Of a stretch of 60,151 nucleotides of DNA, positions 53,018 through 60,151 are shown in pieces. The stretch lies in contig JASHQQ010000195.1 of NCBI GenBank assembly GCA_030039035.1, positions 1 to 60,151 on the forward strand. Reading direction: 5' to 3'. Positions within the stretch are counted from its first letter, which is position 1. Every line of letters begins with the position of its first letter. The translations under genes were made by a program, and so were the position numbers. The stretch comes from Acidobacteriaceae bacterium (lineage in GTDB: Bacteria; Acidobacteriota; Terriglobia; Terriglobales; Acidobacteriaceae). The notes below the pieces were generated by a model, which had not been told where the DNA came from, did not search any database, and worked only from the letters and a program-made list of their open reading frames with translations.

Positions 53018-54451
53018 GTGTCTTCCTTCCAGAGACTGCGTGAGCAGTGGATTCGTCCCGCGCTGTTTTTCGGCAATAACCCCATCAGCCTGGCCGGAGG
53101 AGCCGTCACCACGGCATCGGCGATCACCATGGTCGCCTTCTGGCTGGCCGAGACCTTCGGCCAGTTCACCTTGAATCCGTACCTTGGCCTGATCTTCTTT
53201 TTCCTGCTGCCCATCCTGTTCGTGCTCGGCCTGCTGCTCATCCCGATCGGCGTGTTTTTGCGCCGGCGAAAGCTGCAGCAGGCGCGGCAGATTCCCGCGG
53301 TCTTCCCCAGCGTCGATCTCAACGATCCCGTATTCCGTCATGGAGTGGATATTGTGCTGGCGGCGACGGTCGCCAATCTGCTGATCATCTCTATTGCCGG
53401 TTATCGCGGGTCGGCGTACATGGATTCGGCGCAGTTCTGCGGTCAATCCTGCCATGTCATGAATCCGGAGTATACCGCCTACAGGATATCGGCGCATTCG
53501 CACGTCGATTGCGTCGAGTGCCACATTGGCGCGGGGGTCGACTCCTACTTTGCCGCCAAAGTCAACGGCACAAAGCAACTCGTCGAAGTTTCCTTCCATT
53601 CTTACCCGAGGCCTATCGAATCGCCGGTGAAGAATCTGCGCCCGGCGCGCGCCATCTGCGAAAGCTGCCATACGCCGGCCAAGTTCGTCGGCGAAAAACT
53701 GCTGGTCAAGGCGACCTTCGCCGACGACGAGCAAAATTCGCGGACGCAGACAGTGGTTGTGCTGCATCTGGGCGGAATCGATTCGCTTTCGCACCTGACC
53801 GGCATTCACGGCGTGCATCTCGGCCACATCGAGTACGTCGCCACGGATCCCACCCGAACCACCATCCCCTGGGTCCAGCGGCTCAATCCGGACGGCTCCG
53901 CGACGGTGTACGCCACGGCGGCGACGGGCGGCAAGATTCCCAACGGCGAGCGCCGCGTGATGGATTGCATCGACTGCCACAACCGCGCCGCCCACACCTT
54001 CCTGACGGCCGAGGATGCGTTGAACCGGGCCATGGCCGATAACGCCGTCAGTCCCGAGCTTCCCTGGGTTCACAAGAAGGGACTGGAACTGCTCAAAGCG
54101 TCGTACGCGTCGGACGACGAGGCGCGCGCAAGAATTCCCGGGCTACTCACGGCTTTCTATCGCGCCAGATACCCCGCGCTGCTGCAGTCGAAAGCGGCGG
54201 TGGTCAAGGCCGCGGGCGACGAACTCGTGACACTGTACACCCAGAACGTCTTTCCCGGGATGAAGGTGACCTGGGGCACGCATCCCAATCATATCGGTCA
54301 CATGAGCTATCCGGGCTGCTTCCGCTGTCACGACGGCGATCACGTCGCGAAGGACGGCGCCGCCATCACCCAGGATTGCTCGGCCTGCCACAACCTGCTG
54401 GCAGTGGACGAAACCAATCCGAAGGTGCTGGTCGACCTCGGCATTCACTAG
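53018..54451 (+). CDS. NapC/NirT-type multihaem membrane cytochrome (quinol-cytochrome c link)
   Basis: This 477-residue protein has three N-terminal transmembrane helices (about 24-45, 55-82, 110-128) and a large periplasmic haem domain. Haem sites: an atypical CGQSCH (C-x3-CH, 141-146, followed by VM as for NrfH/NapC haem 1) and five CxxCH motifs starting at 165, 214, 317, 434 and 454. NapC/NirT proteins exchange electrons between the membrane quinone pool and periplasmic cytochromes; CymA plays this part in Mtr and Mto systems but is far smaller (about 190 residues, four haems). GTG start with AGGGGG about 6 bases upstream. It is last in the cytochrome operon, followed by a palindromic repeat. 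Confidence 0.9.
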   Translation: MSSFQRLREQWIRPALFFGNNPISLAGGAVTTASAITMVAFWLAETFGQFTLNPYLGLIFFFLLPILFVLGLLLIPIGVFLRRRKLQQARQIPAVFPSVDLNDPVFRHGVDIVLAATVANLLIISIAGYRGSAYMDSAQFCGQSCHVMNPEYTAYRISAHSHVDCVECHIGAGVDSYFAAKVNGTKQLVEVSFHSYPRPIESPVKNLRPARAICESCHTPAKFVGEKLLVKATFADDEQNSRTQTVVVLHLGGIDSLSHLTGIHGVHLGHIEYVATDPTRTTIPWVQRLNPDGSATVYATAATGGKIPNGERRVMDCIDCHNRAAHTFLTAEDALNRAMADNAVSPELPWVHKKGLELLKASYASDDEARARIPGLLTAFYRARYPALLQSKAAVVKAAGDELVTLYTQNVFPGMKVTWGTHPNHIGHMSYPGCFRCHDGDHVAKDGAAITQDCSACHNLLAVDETNPKVLVDLGIH

Positions 54452-54486
54452 ATCGAGGGCTGATGTTGAGGTTTCGGAATCGGGTG

Positions 54487-54590
54487 CCCTGGGTGCGGCG
54501 CGCTTTTGTCTTTGCGCCTGACATGGGAAGCCGGGAGTGGCGCCCGATCCTTGCGGCGCTTTTGCTTTTGCCGCAACGGCGGGATGAGCG
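54487..54590. repeat. REP-like palindromic repeat, tandem copies between convergent genes
   Basis: A degenerate unit (about 54487-54527) is followed by a better one whose stem TTGCGGC (54551-54557) pairs with GCCGCAA (54570-54576) around a T-rich 12-base loop, flanked by GATCC and GGGAT. Sequence and loop resemble the element at 44951-45032. It separates the convergent NapC-like and HhH genes and may act as a bidirectional terminator. Confidence 0.7.
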
Positions 54591-54625
54591 AAATCATGCA
54601 GTCAGGAATTCAGGCTCACCGTCAG

Positions 54626-54838
54626 CTATTCGGGCTTGAACCTCAACCCTGCCGCCTTGAGCGCGCCCTCCAGAACCGGAAACGACGCCGGGCCGATGCC
54701 GTGCAACTTTGCAATCTCCGAGCGTCTCCGCTGGGCGAGGTCTTTCTCGCTGCAGATACCCTGCTGGATCAGCGCCCGCTTTGCCGGTTTCGAGAGCATC
54801 GCCAGCGCCGGCGCCAGCCGGGAGTCATCGAACTCCAT
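54626..54838 (-). CDS. Small helix-hairpin-helix protein (RNAP alpha-CTD-like)
   Basis: This 70-residue protein resembles the C-terminal domain of the RNA polymerase alpha subunit: ALAMLSKPAKRALIQQGI, then SEKDLAQRRRSEIAKLHGIG and PASFPVLEGALKAAGL, with an HhH turn LHGIGP. Stand-alone versions of this domain probably bind nucleic acid; the role is unknown. The ATG at 54838 is preferred over upstream codons because GGAGGAG lies about 8 bases before it and the domain begins there. It diverges from the RNase II/R-family gene. Confidence 0.8.
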   Translation of the reverse strand: MEFDDSRLAPALAMLSKPAKRALIQQGICSEKDLAQRRRSEIAKLHGIGPASFPVLEGALKAAGLRFKPE

Positions 54839-55002
54839 TGCGTTTTCTCCTCCGCTTCCGCGGTGCCTTCTCGCCCCAATCACCTCGCCGGATTGAGATC
54901 CTGCATGCACCGGCGAGGCCATTTTCGCAGACAACCGGCGGAGCAACAACCCGGTTCTGCGTGGTAGGCTGGCTCTTCGTCTGCCGAGGAGAATTTCCGC
55001 TC

Positions 55003-56472
55003 ATGCCTTCCAACCGTCCCGCGCACTTCAATCTCGCCGCCGCGGCGCGCGCGGCCATGATCGGGCACGGCTTTCAGCCCGATTTTCCCGCTGGAACGGA
55101 CAAGGAGCTCGCCGGGATCGAAGCTCATCCCGCTCCGTTGCCCGCCGCCGACGGCTACCGGGATCTTCGCCATCTTCTCTGGTCCTCGATCGACAACGAT
55201 ACGTCCAGGGACCTCGACCAGATCGAGTGGGCCGAGCGCCTGCCCGACAGACGCATTCGTGTAATTGTTGGGGTCGCCGACGTGGATGCGCAGGTTCACA
55301 GGGGCACGGTCATCGACGGACACGCGGGCAGCGAGACGACGTCCGTGTACACCGGTGTCGTCGTCTTCCCCATGTTGCCGACGCAGCTTTCCGAAAGCAT
55401 GACTTCGCTGAACGAAAACGAAGATCGCGCGGCCCTCGCGATCGAGTTTTGCGTCGACGAGTCCGGCACGGCATCCGAAGGCAAGGCGTATCGCGCGCTG
55501 GCGCGCAATCGGGCGCAGCTTGCCTACAATTCCGTCGCGGCGTGGCTCGAAAGCAAGGGTCCGGCGCCGCCGAAGGTCGCCGCCAGCGCCGATCTTGCCG
55601 CGCAACTCAAGCTGCAGGACGAAGCGGCGCGGCGCATGGAAGGCAGCCGGTTCCAGCACGGCGCGCTCGATCTCGAGACCATCGAGACGCGGCCCGTAAT
55701 GCTGGCCGGCGAAGCGGTCGACATTGCGCGGCAGGAGAAGAATCGCGCCACGTCGCTGATCGAGGAATTCATGGTCGCGGCCAACGGCGTCATCGCGCGA
55801 ACGCTCGAAGACGCGGGTGTCGCTTCGATTCGCCGTATCGTGCGCACGCCCAAGCGCTGGGACCGCATCGTGGAGGTCGCCGCAGGGCTCGGCACAACTC
55901 TGCCCGCCGAGCCGGATTCAAAGGCCCTCAACGAATTTCTCCTCGCGCAAAAGCAGAAGGATCCCGATCGCTTCCCCGACCTCTCGCTGACCATTGTCAA
56001 GCTCATGGGGCCGGGCGAATATGTGCTGGTGCGGCCCGATCAGCCTTCGCCGGGCCACTTCGGCCTCGCCGTGCAGGACTACACGCACTCGACCGCGCCC
56101 AACCGGCGCTTTCCCGATCTTGTCACGCAGCGGCTGCTGAAGGCCCTGTTCGCGCAGGCGCCCCAGCCTTATTCCGCCGACGATCTTCAGGCCATCGCCC
56201 AGCGCTGCACGCAGATGGAAGACGCGGCGCGGAAAGTCGAACGCGAGATGCAGAAGCGCATCGCTGCGGTGGTGCTGCATCCGCGCATCGGCCAGAGCTT
56301 TGCAGCGATCGTTACCGGCGTCAACCAATACGGAGTTTTTGTCCGCGCGCTCCAGCCGCACGTCGAAGGCATGGTGGTCCACGGCGGCAAGGGCCTCGAC
56401 GTGGGCGACAAGGTCACGGTCAAGCTGGTGTCGACCGACCCGCAGCGGGGGTTTATCGATTTTGCGGTGTAG
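55003..56472 (+). CDS. RNase II/R-family exoribonuclease (RNB plus S1 domains)
   Basis: This 489-residue protein has an RNB catalytic domain from about residue 45, with the acidic cluster SSIDNDTSRDLDQIEWAE (Asp64, Asp70, Asp72). GVADVDAQVHRGTVIDG, AAFVA-type helices and the DYTHSTAPNRRFPDLVTQRL active-site region follow. A C-terminal S1 domain (about 418-487, GQSFAAIVTGVNQYGVFVRA) binds RNA. It lacks the N-terminal cold-shock domains of full RNase R or RNase II (640-800 residues), making it a short form common in some phyla. It would degrade RNA 3' to 5'. AGGAG lies 11 bases before the ATG. Confidence 0.9.
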   Translation: MPSNRPAHFNLAAAARAAMIGHGFQPDFPAGTDKELAGIEAHPAPLPAADGYRDLRHLLWSSIDNDTSRDLDQIEWAERLPDRRIRVIVGVADVDAQVHRGTVIDGHAGSETTSVYTGVVVFPMLPTQLSESMTSLNENEDRAALAIEFCVDESGTASEGKAYRALARNRAQLAYNSVAAWLESKGPAPPKVAASADLAAQLKLQDEAARRMEGSRFQHGALDLETIETRPVMLAGEAVDIARQEKNRATSLIEEFMVAANGVIARTLEDAGVASIRRIVRTPKRWDRIVEVAAGLGTTLPAEPDSKALNEFLLAQKQKDPDRFPDLSLTIVKLMGPGEYVLVRPDQPSPGHFGLAVQDYTHSTAPNRRFPDLVTQRLLKALFAQAPQPYSADDLQAIAQRCTQMEDAARKVEREMQKRIAAVVLHPRIGQSFAAIVTGVNQYGVFVRALQPHVEGMVVHGGKGLDVGDKVTVKLVSTDPQRGFIDFAV

Positions 56473-56602
56473 GAGAGCGGTGTGATAGCCGGTCAGTGAA
56501 GCGAGGCGCTGAATCGGTTTCGGAGAAGAACTTTGAGTTCCGAATGCCGGAACGGGATCAGTCTCGCAGGCAGCGACGGGCGCGTTTGCTTTCGGACAAG
56601 TG

Positions 56603-56663
56603 TCAGGGCACGACTTCCAGTCGTGCCAAACGCGATGTAAAATGAGCCGGGCTTCAGCCCCTG
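56603..56663 (+). repeat. Left REP/inverted-repeat end of the RAYT unit
   Basis: It starts TCAGGGCACGACT, forms a perfect 9-bp stem with AGTCGTGCC around TCC, then an AT-richer spacer, and ends with the second palindrome GGGCTTCAGCCC plus CTG, two bases before the transposase ATG. Confidence 0.85.
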
Positions 56664-56665
56664 CC

Positions 56666-57208
56666 ATGTCGAAGCCGCCGAGAACCGAAGCCAGCTCAAT
56701 CGCAGCGACTCATCCGCGCACTTTTTTCGTGACCACGAAGACAGCGAAAGGACGATCTCTCTTCCAGACCGAGCGCATGACGAATCTCTTCATCGACATT
56801 CTTCGCGAGAGCATGCGTGCCGGACATTTCAGGGTGCACGAATTCGTCGTCATGCCGGACCATGTGCATCTGCTCATCACGGTTCCGGCCGAGTCGACCA
56901 TCGAAAAAGCGATACAGCGCATCAAGGGCGGCTTTTCGTATCGCGCCGGACGCGAGTTGGGCTTCAAGGGTGAAACCTGGCAGCGCGGGTTTTCGGAGGT
57001 GAGAATTCACGACGACGGCAGCTACGCGCAACATCGGAGCTACATTGAGAACAATCCTGTAAGGCGTGGCCTGGTGAGCGCGCCGGAAGAGTATCGATTC
57101 GGGTCGCTGTATTTGAGGCTCAAGAAGCGGGCCGAGCTCGAGGATCGAGAATCAAAGCAGGGGCTGAAGCCCGAACTCGATGAAATTGCTTCGGATCGGC
57201 ACGACTGA
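56666..57208 (+). CDS. REP-associated tyrosine transposase (RAYT, Y1/HUH family)
   Basis: This 180-residue protein is a single-strand DNA nuclease/transposase of the IS200/IS605-related RAYT family. The HUH metal site is in FVVMPDHVHLLITV (His66, His68) and the catalytic Tyr is probably Tyr126 in HRSYIENNPVRRGL; LFQTERMTNLFIDILRES and IQRIKGGFSYRAGRELGFKG are also typical. RAYTs cut and move REP palindromes. The last residues and the stop codon (57206-57208) lie within the right-hand REP, the TGA falling in the loop of its outer hairpin. No clear Shine-Dalgarno is present; an ATG at 56642 inside the left repeat is an alternative start. Confidence 0.93.
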   Translation: MSKPPRTEASSIAATHPRTFFVTTKTAKGRSLFQTERMTNLFIDILRESMRAGHFRVHEFVVMPDHVHLLITVPAESTIEKAIQRIKGGFSYRAGRELGFKGETWQRGFSEVRIHDDGSYAQHRSYIENNPVRRGLVSAPEEYRFGSLYLRLKKRAELEDRESKQGLKPELDEIASDRHD

Positions 57209-57221
57209 AGTCGTGCCCTGA
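57158..57221 (-). repeat. Right REP/inverted-repeat end of the RAYT unit
   Basis: This is the reverse complement of the left end in layout: CAGGGGCTGAAGCCC, a spacer, then GGCACGACT, GA, AGTCGTGCC, CTGA. It overlaps the last 17 codons of the transposase. Confidence 0.85.
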
Positions 57222-57326
57222 CTCATGGGTGCGTCTTGCAAAGGCTTCTAGCCGAACGAGCGATTCGGAAGACGGATTTGGAATCGACTCCTTCCTCCAG
57301 CGCAGTTCGAAATGGAGCCATATGAG

Positions 57327-57389
57327 TCAGGGCACGGCTTCAAGCCGTGCCGCAGAATCGCGAGAATTGTCTTCGGGTCTTAGCCCCTG
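57327..57389 (+). repeat. Third copy of the RAYT-linked REP repeat
   Basis: It has the same layout and orientation as the left end. The outer stem reads GGCACGGCT/AGCCGTGCC, so an A-T pair of the other copies has become G-C by changes on both arms, keeping the hairpin. It ends AGCCCCTG immediately before the AGGAG ribosome binding site of the downstream gene. Confidence 0.8.
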
Positions 57390-57401
57390 CAGGAGCGTAT
57401 A

Positions 57402-58601
57402 TTGGCAATCGAAAGCCGCGCTCACATGGACAAAGCTTACCTATCTCGAACATCAAGGACCGGTCACATAGCAACCCTGCTCTTACTGCCTGGCTTACTG
57501 TCCATGGCCGCTCACGCGCAATGGCAAATTCAGAACTCCAACACCACCGCCGATCTGCGCGGAATTGACAATGTCGGCGGAGGCGTGGCGTGGGCGTCGG
57601 GCACGAACGGCACGGTGCTGCGCACCGAAGACGGCGGCTACGTGTGGCAGACGTGCGCAATCCCGCCGGGCGCGGAGAAGCTGGATTTTCGCGGCATCCA
57701 GGCCTTCGATGCCAACACGGCGATTGTGATGTCGTCGGGCAAGGGCGACCTGTCGCGGCTCTACAAGACGGCCGACGGTTGCCAGTCGTGGAAGCTGGTG
57801 TTTACGAATCCGGACAAGGATGGGTTTTGGGATGCGGTCCGCTTCGAAGACAAGAATCATGGAATGATTCTCGGCGATCCAGTCAATGGCAGATTTGTGC
57901 TCTTGGCCAGCTTCGACGGGGGCCTCCACTGGACTCGATCGGACGCGCCGACCTTGGCAGCACAATCGCCTGACGAAGGCGCTTTCGCCGCAAGTAACTC
58001 ATCTTTGCATATCTATGGTTTCCCAGCGCTTGACTTCGTGACCGGAGGCCCTCCTGGTGCATTGGTGTATTCCAGCGATTATCCAGATAAGAACCAAACC
58101 GGCGACGACAACTGCGATTCCCACGGCGTCGCAAGTCGCGTTCAATGCTTCAAGGCTCAAATCGACTATGAAGTCGCCAAGGTCCCGTTACCCGCTCCTA
58201 CATCGACATCCGGAGGATTCGCAATAGCTGGGGATTGGCTCCATTCTCCTCAAGCTTCGGTTGTTGTTGGCGGAGATTACACCAAACCAAATGAGAGCAG
58301 TGGAACAGCTGCATACGTGGATTTTCACTTTGGCGGAGGTTGGAAACCCGCCACCACTCCGCCTCACGGCTACCGCTCCGCCGTCGCCTACGACATATCT
58401 TCGAAGTCCTGGATCACTGTCGGGCCGAATGGCACGGATATCTCGACCGACGATGGCAAGAACTGGCGCGCGCTCAGGCCCGATCCGGCGCGGCATGAGG
58501 CGCCGGATGCAGACAGGAACTGGAACGCGCTGTCGCTGCCGTTTGTCGTGGGGCCGAGGGGGCGCATCGGGAAGCTGAATCCGGCGGCGCTCGCGCGATG
58601 A
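57402..58601 (+). CDS. Secreted Ycf48-like / BNR-repeat beta-propeller protein
   Basis: This 399-residue protein has a signal peptide (IATLLLLPGLLSMAAHA, cleavage near HAQW) and propeller blades with the pattern of photosystem II assembly factor Ycf48-like and sialidase BNR repeats (GGVAWASGTNGTVLRTEDGG, YKTADGCQSWKLVF, ISTDDGKNWRAL). Such proteins are common in non-photosynthetic Acidobacteriota, labelled oxidoreductase or glycosyl-hydrolase-like; no enzymatic residue set is evident. The start is probably the TTG at 57402, because AGGAG lies 6 bases upstream; an ATG at 57426 gives a shorter signal region. The ribosome binding site touches the third REP copy. Confidence 0.82.
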   Translation: MAIESRAHMDKAYLSRTSRTGHIATLLLLPGLLSMAAHAQWQIQNSNTTADLRGIDNVGGGVAWASGTNGTVLRTEDGGYVWQTCAIPPGAEKLDFRGIQAFDANTAIVMSSGKGDLSRLYKTADGCQSWKLVFTNPDKDGFWDAVRFEDKNHGMILGDPVNGRFVLLASFDGGLHWTRSDAPTLAAQSPDEGAFAASNSSLHIYGFPALDFVTGGPPGALVYSSDYPDKNQTGDDNCDSHGVASRVQCFKAQIDYEVAKVPLPAPTSTSGGFAIAGDWLHSPQASVVVGGDYTKPNESSGTAAYVDFHFGGGWKPATTPPHGYRSAVAYDISSKSWITVGPNGTDISTDDGKNWRALRPDPARHEAPDADRNWNALSLPFVVGPRGRIGKLNPAALAR

Positions 58602-58612
58602 ATGACTGGAGC

Positions 58613-58643
58613 TTGTCAGCGGACGGTGAAGAAGGCGTACAAT
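58613..58643 (+). promoter_or_regulatory. Possible promoter of the right-end GloVer gene
   Basis: TTGTCA (58613-58618; 5 of 6) and TACAAT (58638-58643; 5 of 6) are separated by 19 bases, slightly longer than ideal. The start codon of the GloVer gene is about 180 bases downstream. Confidence 0.3.
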
Positions 58644-58829
58644 CGTCGCGTTCCCATTGCAAGAGGGCAACTTCAGCTCGTCGCCTTTCCGGACCCGTAC
58701 GCGGTGAGCCGGCGCGCAGACGCGCGGGCGAATTCAGCGATTCCGGCGCCGGGCAAGGAAAGACGCCGCGCAGGGATCGCGGAGAGAAAGGACAAACAAC
58801 GGTTCGCGACGAAAAGGAGATTTCGCACC

Positions 58830-60151
58830 ATGTCTTGCTGGACACTCCGAGGCTTTCCGTCTTCCCGTAATCCATTTTCACTCATCCCACCGTCTGCATT
58901 GCGGCTCCGGATCCTGCCTGGAGTTCTGCTGGCCGGGCTGGCGACGGCCGGCGCGCACGTCGCATTTGCGCAGATCAATCCGTTGGTCGACTTCACCGGG
59001 CCGAATGGCGGAAACCCGAACAACATGGTGCTGGTTCAGGCCAGGGGAGGGCCGCTTTGGGGCGTCACCCTGAACGGCGGAGCGACCTGGGTGGCCGGCA
59101 AGAACCAGGGCGAGGGAATCATCTTCAAGCTGTCGCCGGCAGGCAGTTTCGACATCGTCTACAGCTTTTGCTCAAAGGCCAACTGCGCCGACGGCAGTTA
59201 TCCGTATGCGGGCCCGATCCAGGCAAGCGATGGAAACTTCTACGGAACGACCGGGGGCGGAGGCAAGTACGGCGGCGGATCGATCTATACGATCACGCAG
59301 TCGGGGAAGCTGACGACTCTTTACAGTTTCTGCAAAGTGAAGGGCTGCCCCGACGGAACCAACGTCTACGCCGGCCTGATTCAGGGCTCCGACGGCGACC
59401 TTTACGGCGTCGCCGAGGAGGGTGGGAAGGGAGCCTATTGCGGATGCGGCACGGTATTCAAAATCACGACTGCCGGCGAGCTGACCACGATTTACAACTT
59501 CACCGGGTCCGACGGGGGCAGCCCGATGGTCTCGCTGATCCAGGGCAGCGACGGGCTGTTTTACGGAACGACTTATGCCGGTGGGGCGCATGGGCTGGGA
59601 ACCGTCTTTTCGATGACCTCCGCCGGAGCGATCAAGACGCTGCATAGTTTCTGCGACGCGTTGAGCTGCCCGGACGGCGAATACCCGTTAGGTTCGCTGG
59701 TCCAGGGCAGTGACGGCAACTTTTATGGGACGACCTACGGCGGCGGAGCGCATCAATACGGGACGGTGTTCAAAATCACGCCCCAGGGAGTGCTTAAGAC
59801 CCTGCACAGCTTCTACAACGATGGCTCAAAACCCCAGGCGCCGTTGATCGAAGGCAGCGACGGGAACTTCTACGGAACGACCAGCGAGGGCGATGGACTG
59901 AGCGAACCGTGCATCTCCGGCTGCGCATTCGTGATGACGCCCGAAGGACACCTGACCAATATCTTCGAGTTCAACGCAGAAGCTACGGGAGGGCACCCTG
60001 AGGGCGGATTGACCGAGGACACCGACGGAAACCTCTACGGCTCGACGTATACGGGCGGATCGGGCGGCGAAGGCGCGGACAGCGGCATACTCTTCGAGTT
60101 GCCGGTGGGGCTGAAGCCGTTTGTCATCGCCGCGCCCGGCGCGGGTACGCA
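58830..60151 (+). CDS. Secreted GloVer tandem-repeat protein (3' end outside window)
   Basis: The frame is open from the ATG at 58830 to the right edge, giving at least 440 residues. A signal region (RILPGVLLAGLATAGAHVAF, cleavage near FAQ) is followed by at least seven repeats of about 50 residues with LYSFC, GSDGNFYGTTYGGG and GTVFKITPQG motifs, the TIGR03803/GloVer family. Several repeats contain paired cysteines (SFCKVKGCPDG, SFCDALSCPDG) suggesting disulfides, unlike the member at 5026. The end reads LFELPVGLKPFVIA, often the last repeat before a C-terminal Ig or sorting region. AAGGAG lies 12 bases upstream of the start. The function is unknown. Confidence 0.88.
   Translation, partial: MSCWTLRGFPSSRNPFSLIPPSALRLRILPGVLLAGLATAGAHVAFAQINPLVDFTGPNGGNPNNMVLVQARGGPLWGVTLNGGATWVAGKNQGEGIIFKLSPAGSFDIVYSFCSKANCADGSYPYAGPIQASDGNFYGTTGGGGKYGGGSIYTITQSGKLTTLYSFCKVKGCPDGTNVYAGLIQGSDGDLYGVAEEGGKGAYCGCGTVFKITTAGELTTIYNFTGSDGGSPMVSLIQGSDGLFYGTTYAGGAHGLGTVFSMTSAGAIKTLHSFCDALSCPDGEYPLGSLVQGSDGNFYGTTYGGGAHQYGTVFKITPQGVLKTLHSFYNDGSKPQAPLIEGSDGNFYGTTSEGDGLSEPCISGCAFVMTPEGHLTNIFEFNAEATGGHPEGGLTEDTDGNLYGSTYTGGSGGEGADSGILFELPVGLKPFVIAAPGAGT

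Larger units (their letters stand above)
56603..57221 (+). mobile_element. RAYT unit (REPtron): transposase gene enclosed by inverted REP pairs
   Basis: A 61-base left end (56603-56663) and a 64-base right end (57158-57221) are inverted repeats of each other. Each has an outer GGCACGACT/AGTCGTGCC hairpin and an inner GGGCTTCAGCCC-type hairpin, and a RAYT-type Y1 transposase is encoded between them. A third copy, in left-end orientation, lies at 57327-57389. Confidence 0.85.

Noticed and set aside
58598-58870. Plus-strand frame of 90 codons overlapping the start of the right-end GloVer gene
   Set aside because: It has Arg-rich composition, no ribosome binding site and overlaps the better supported GloVer start in another frame.
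1-60151. tRNA, rRNA, CRISPR arrays, riboswitches and prophage or IS elements other than the RAYT unit
   Set aside because: No tRNA T-loop signature, regularly spaced direct repeats, phage genes or DDE transposase motifs were found on reading; short or divergent RNA elements could be missed without a covariance-model search.

Overview
The window looks like a chromosomal stretch of an Acidobacteriota genome, most likely class Terriglobia (former subdivision 1). The evidence is its combination of families: MacB/FtsX-type 'acidobacterial duplicated orphan permeases' (ADOPs) with a PadR regulator, an Oar-like TonB-dependent receptor with an N-terminal carboxypeptidase-regulatory-like domain, GloVer tandem-repeat and VCBS/Ig secreted proteins, winged-helix/TPR regulators, high GC, and intergenic palindromes typical of this phylum. 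I found no rRNA, tRNA or CRISPR array. Gene calls rest on reading frames, motifs and ribosome binding sites; no database search was possible.

Layout. 1-6.4 kb: a VCBS/FG-GAP protein (cut by the left edge), a winged-helix/TPR membrane regulator and a GloVer repeat protein. 7-11 kb: two small secreted NTF2-like proteins, a lycopene-cyclase-domain membrane protein and the translational GTPase gene bipA/typA. 11.1-16.8 kb: a PadR regulator translationally coupled to two tandem ADOP permeases. 17-21.4 kb: a TPR lipoprotein, then an operon of an NAD-dependent epimerase, a GT-C type membrane glycosyltransferase and a DinB-family protein. 21.5-28.6 kb: a 1236-residue Oar-like outer-membrane receptor closed by a strong terminator, then two secreted TPR proteins. 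28.6-40.4 kb: carbohydrate-related genes (a GH5-like hydrolase, a GH27 alpha-galactosidase, a Tat-exported Gfo/Idh/MocA oxidoreductase, an NPP-type phosphodiesterase, an N-acetylglucosamine kinase and NagA), interleaved with a third ADOP and a RibD/DHFR-like reductase. 40.5-47.7 kb: a J-domain/BamE-like membrane protein, mnmG with two repeat-derived in-frame insertions, a methyltransferase, an Fsr-like exporter with a coupled conserved hypothetical, and an NTF2-like protein.

47.7-54.5 kb is the most interesting block: a cysteine-rich Crp/Fnr regulator diverges from a four-gene set encoding a decaheme DmsE/MtrA-type cytochrome, a large MtrB/PioB-like outer-membrane barrel, a monoheme cytochrome c and a hexaheme NapC/NirT-type inner-membrane cytochrome. 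This is the parts list of an Mto/Mtr-type electron conduit across both membranes, and a CRP-type palindrome lies in the divergent intergenic region.

54.6-60.2 kb: an HhH protein, an RNase II/R-family nuclease, a REP-associated tyrosine transposase (RAYT) enclosed by inverted REP-like repeats with a third solo copy, a Ycf48-like beta-propeller protein, and a second GloVer protein cut by the right edge. Palindromic repeats are a theme of the window. At least four families occur, and several copies have become protein-coding: inside mnmG, at the C-terminus of a conserved hypothetical, and at the C-terminus of the RAYT.
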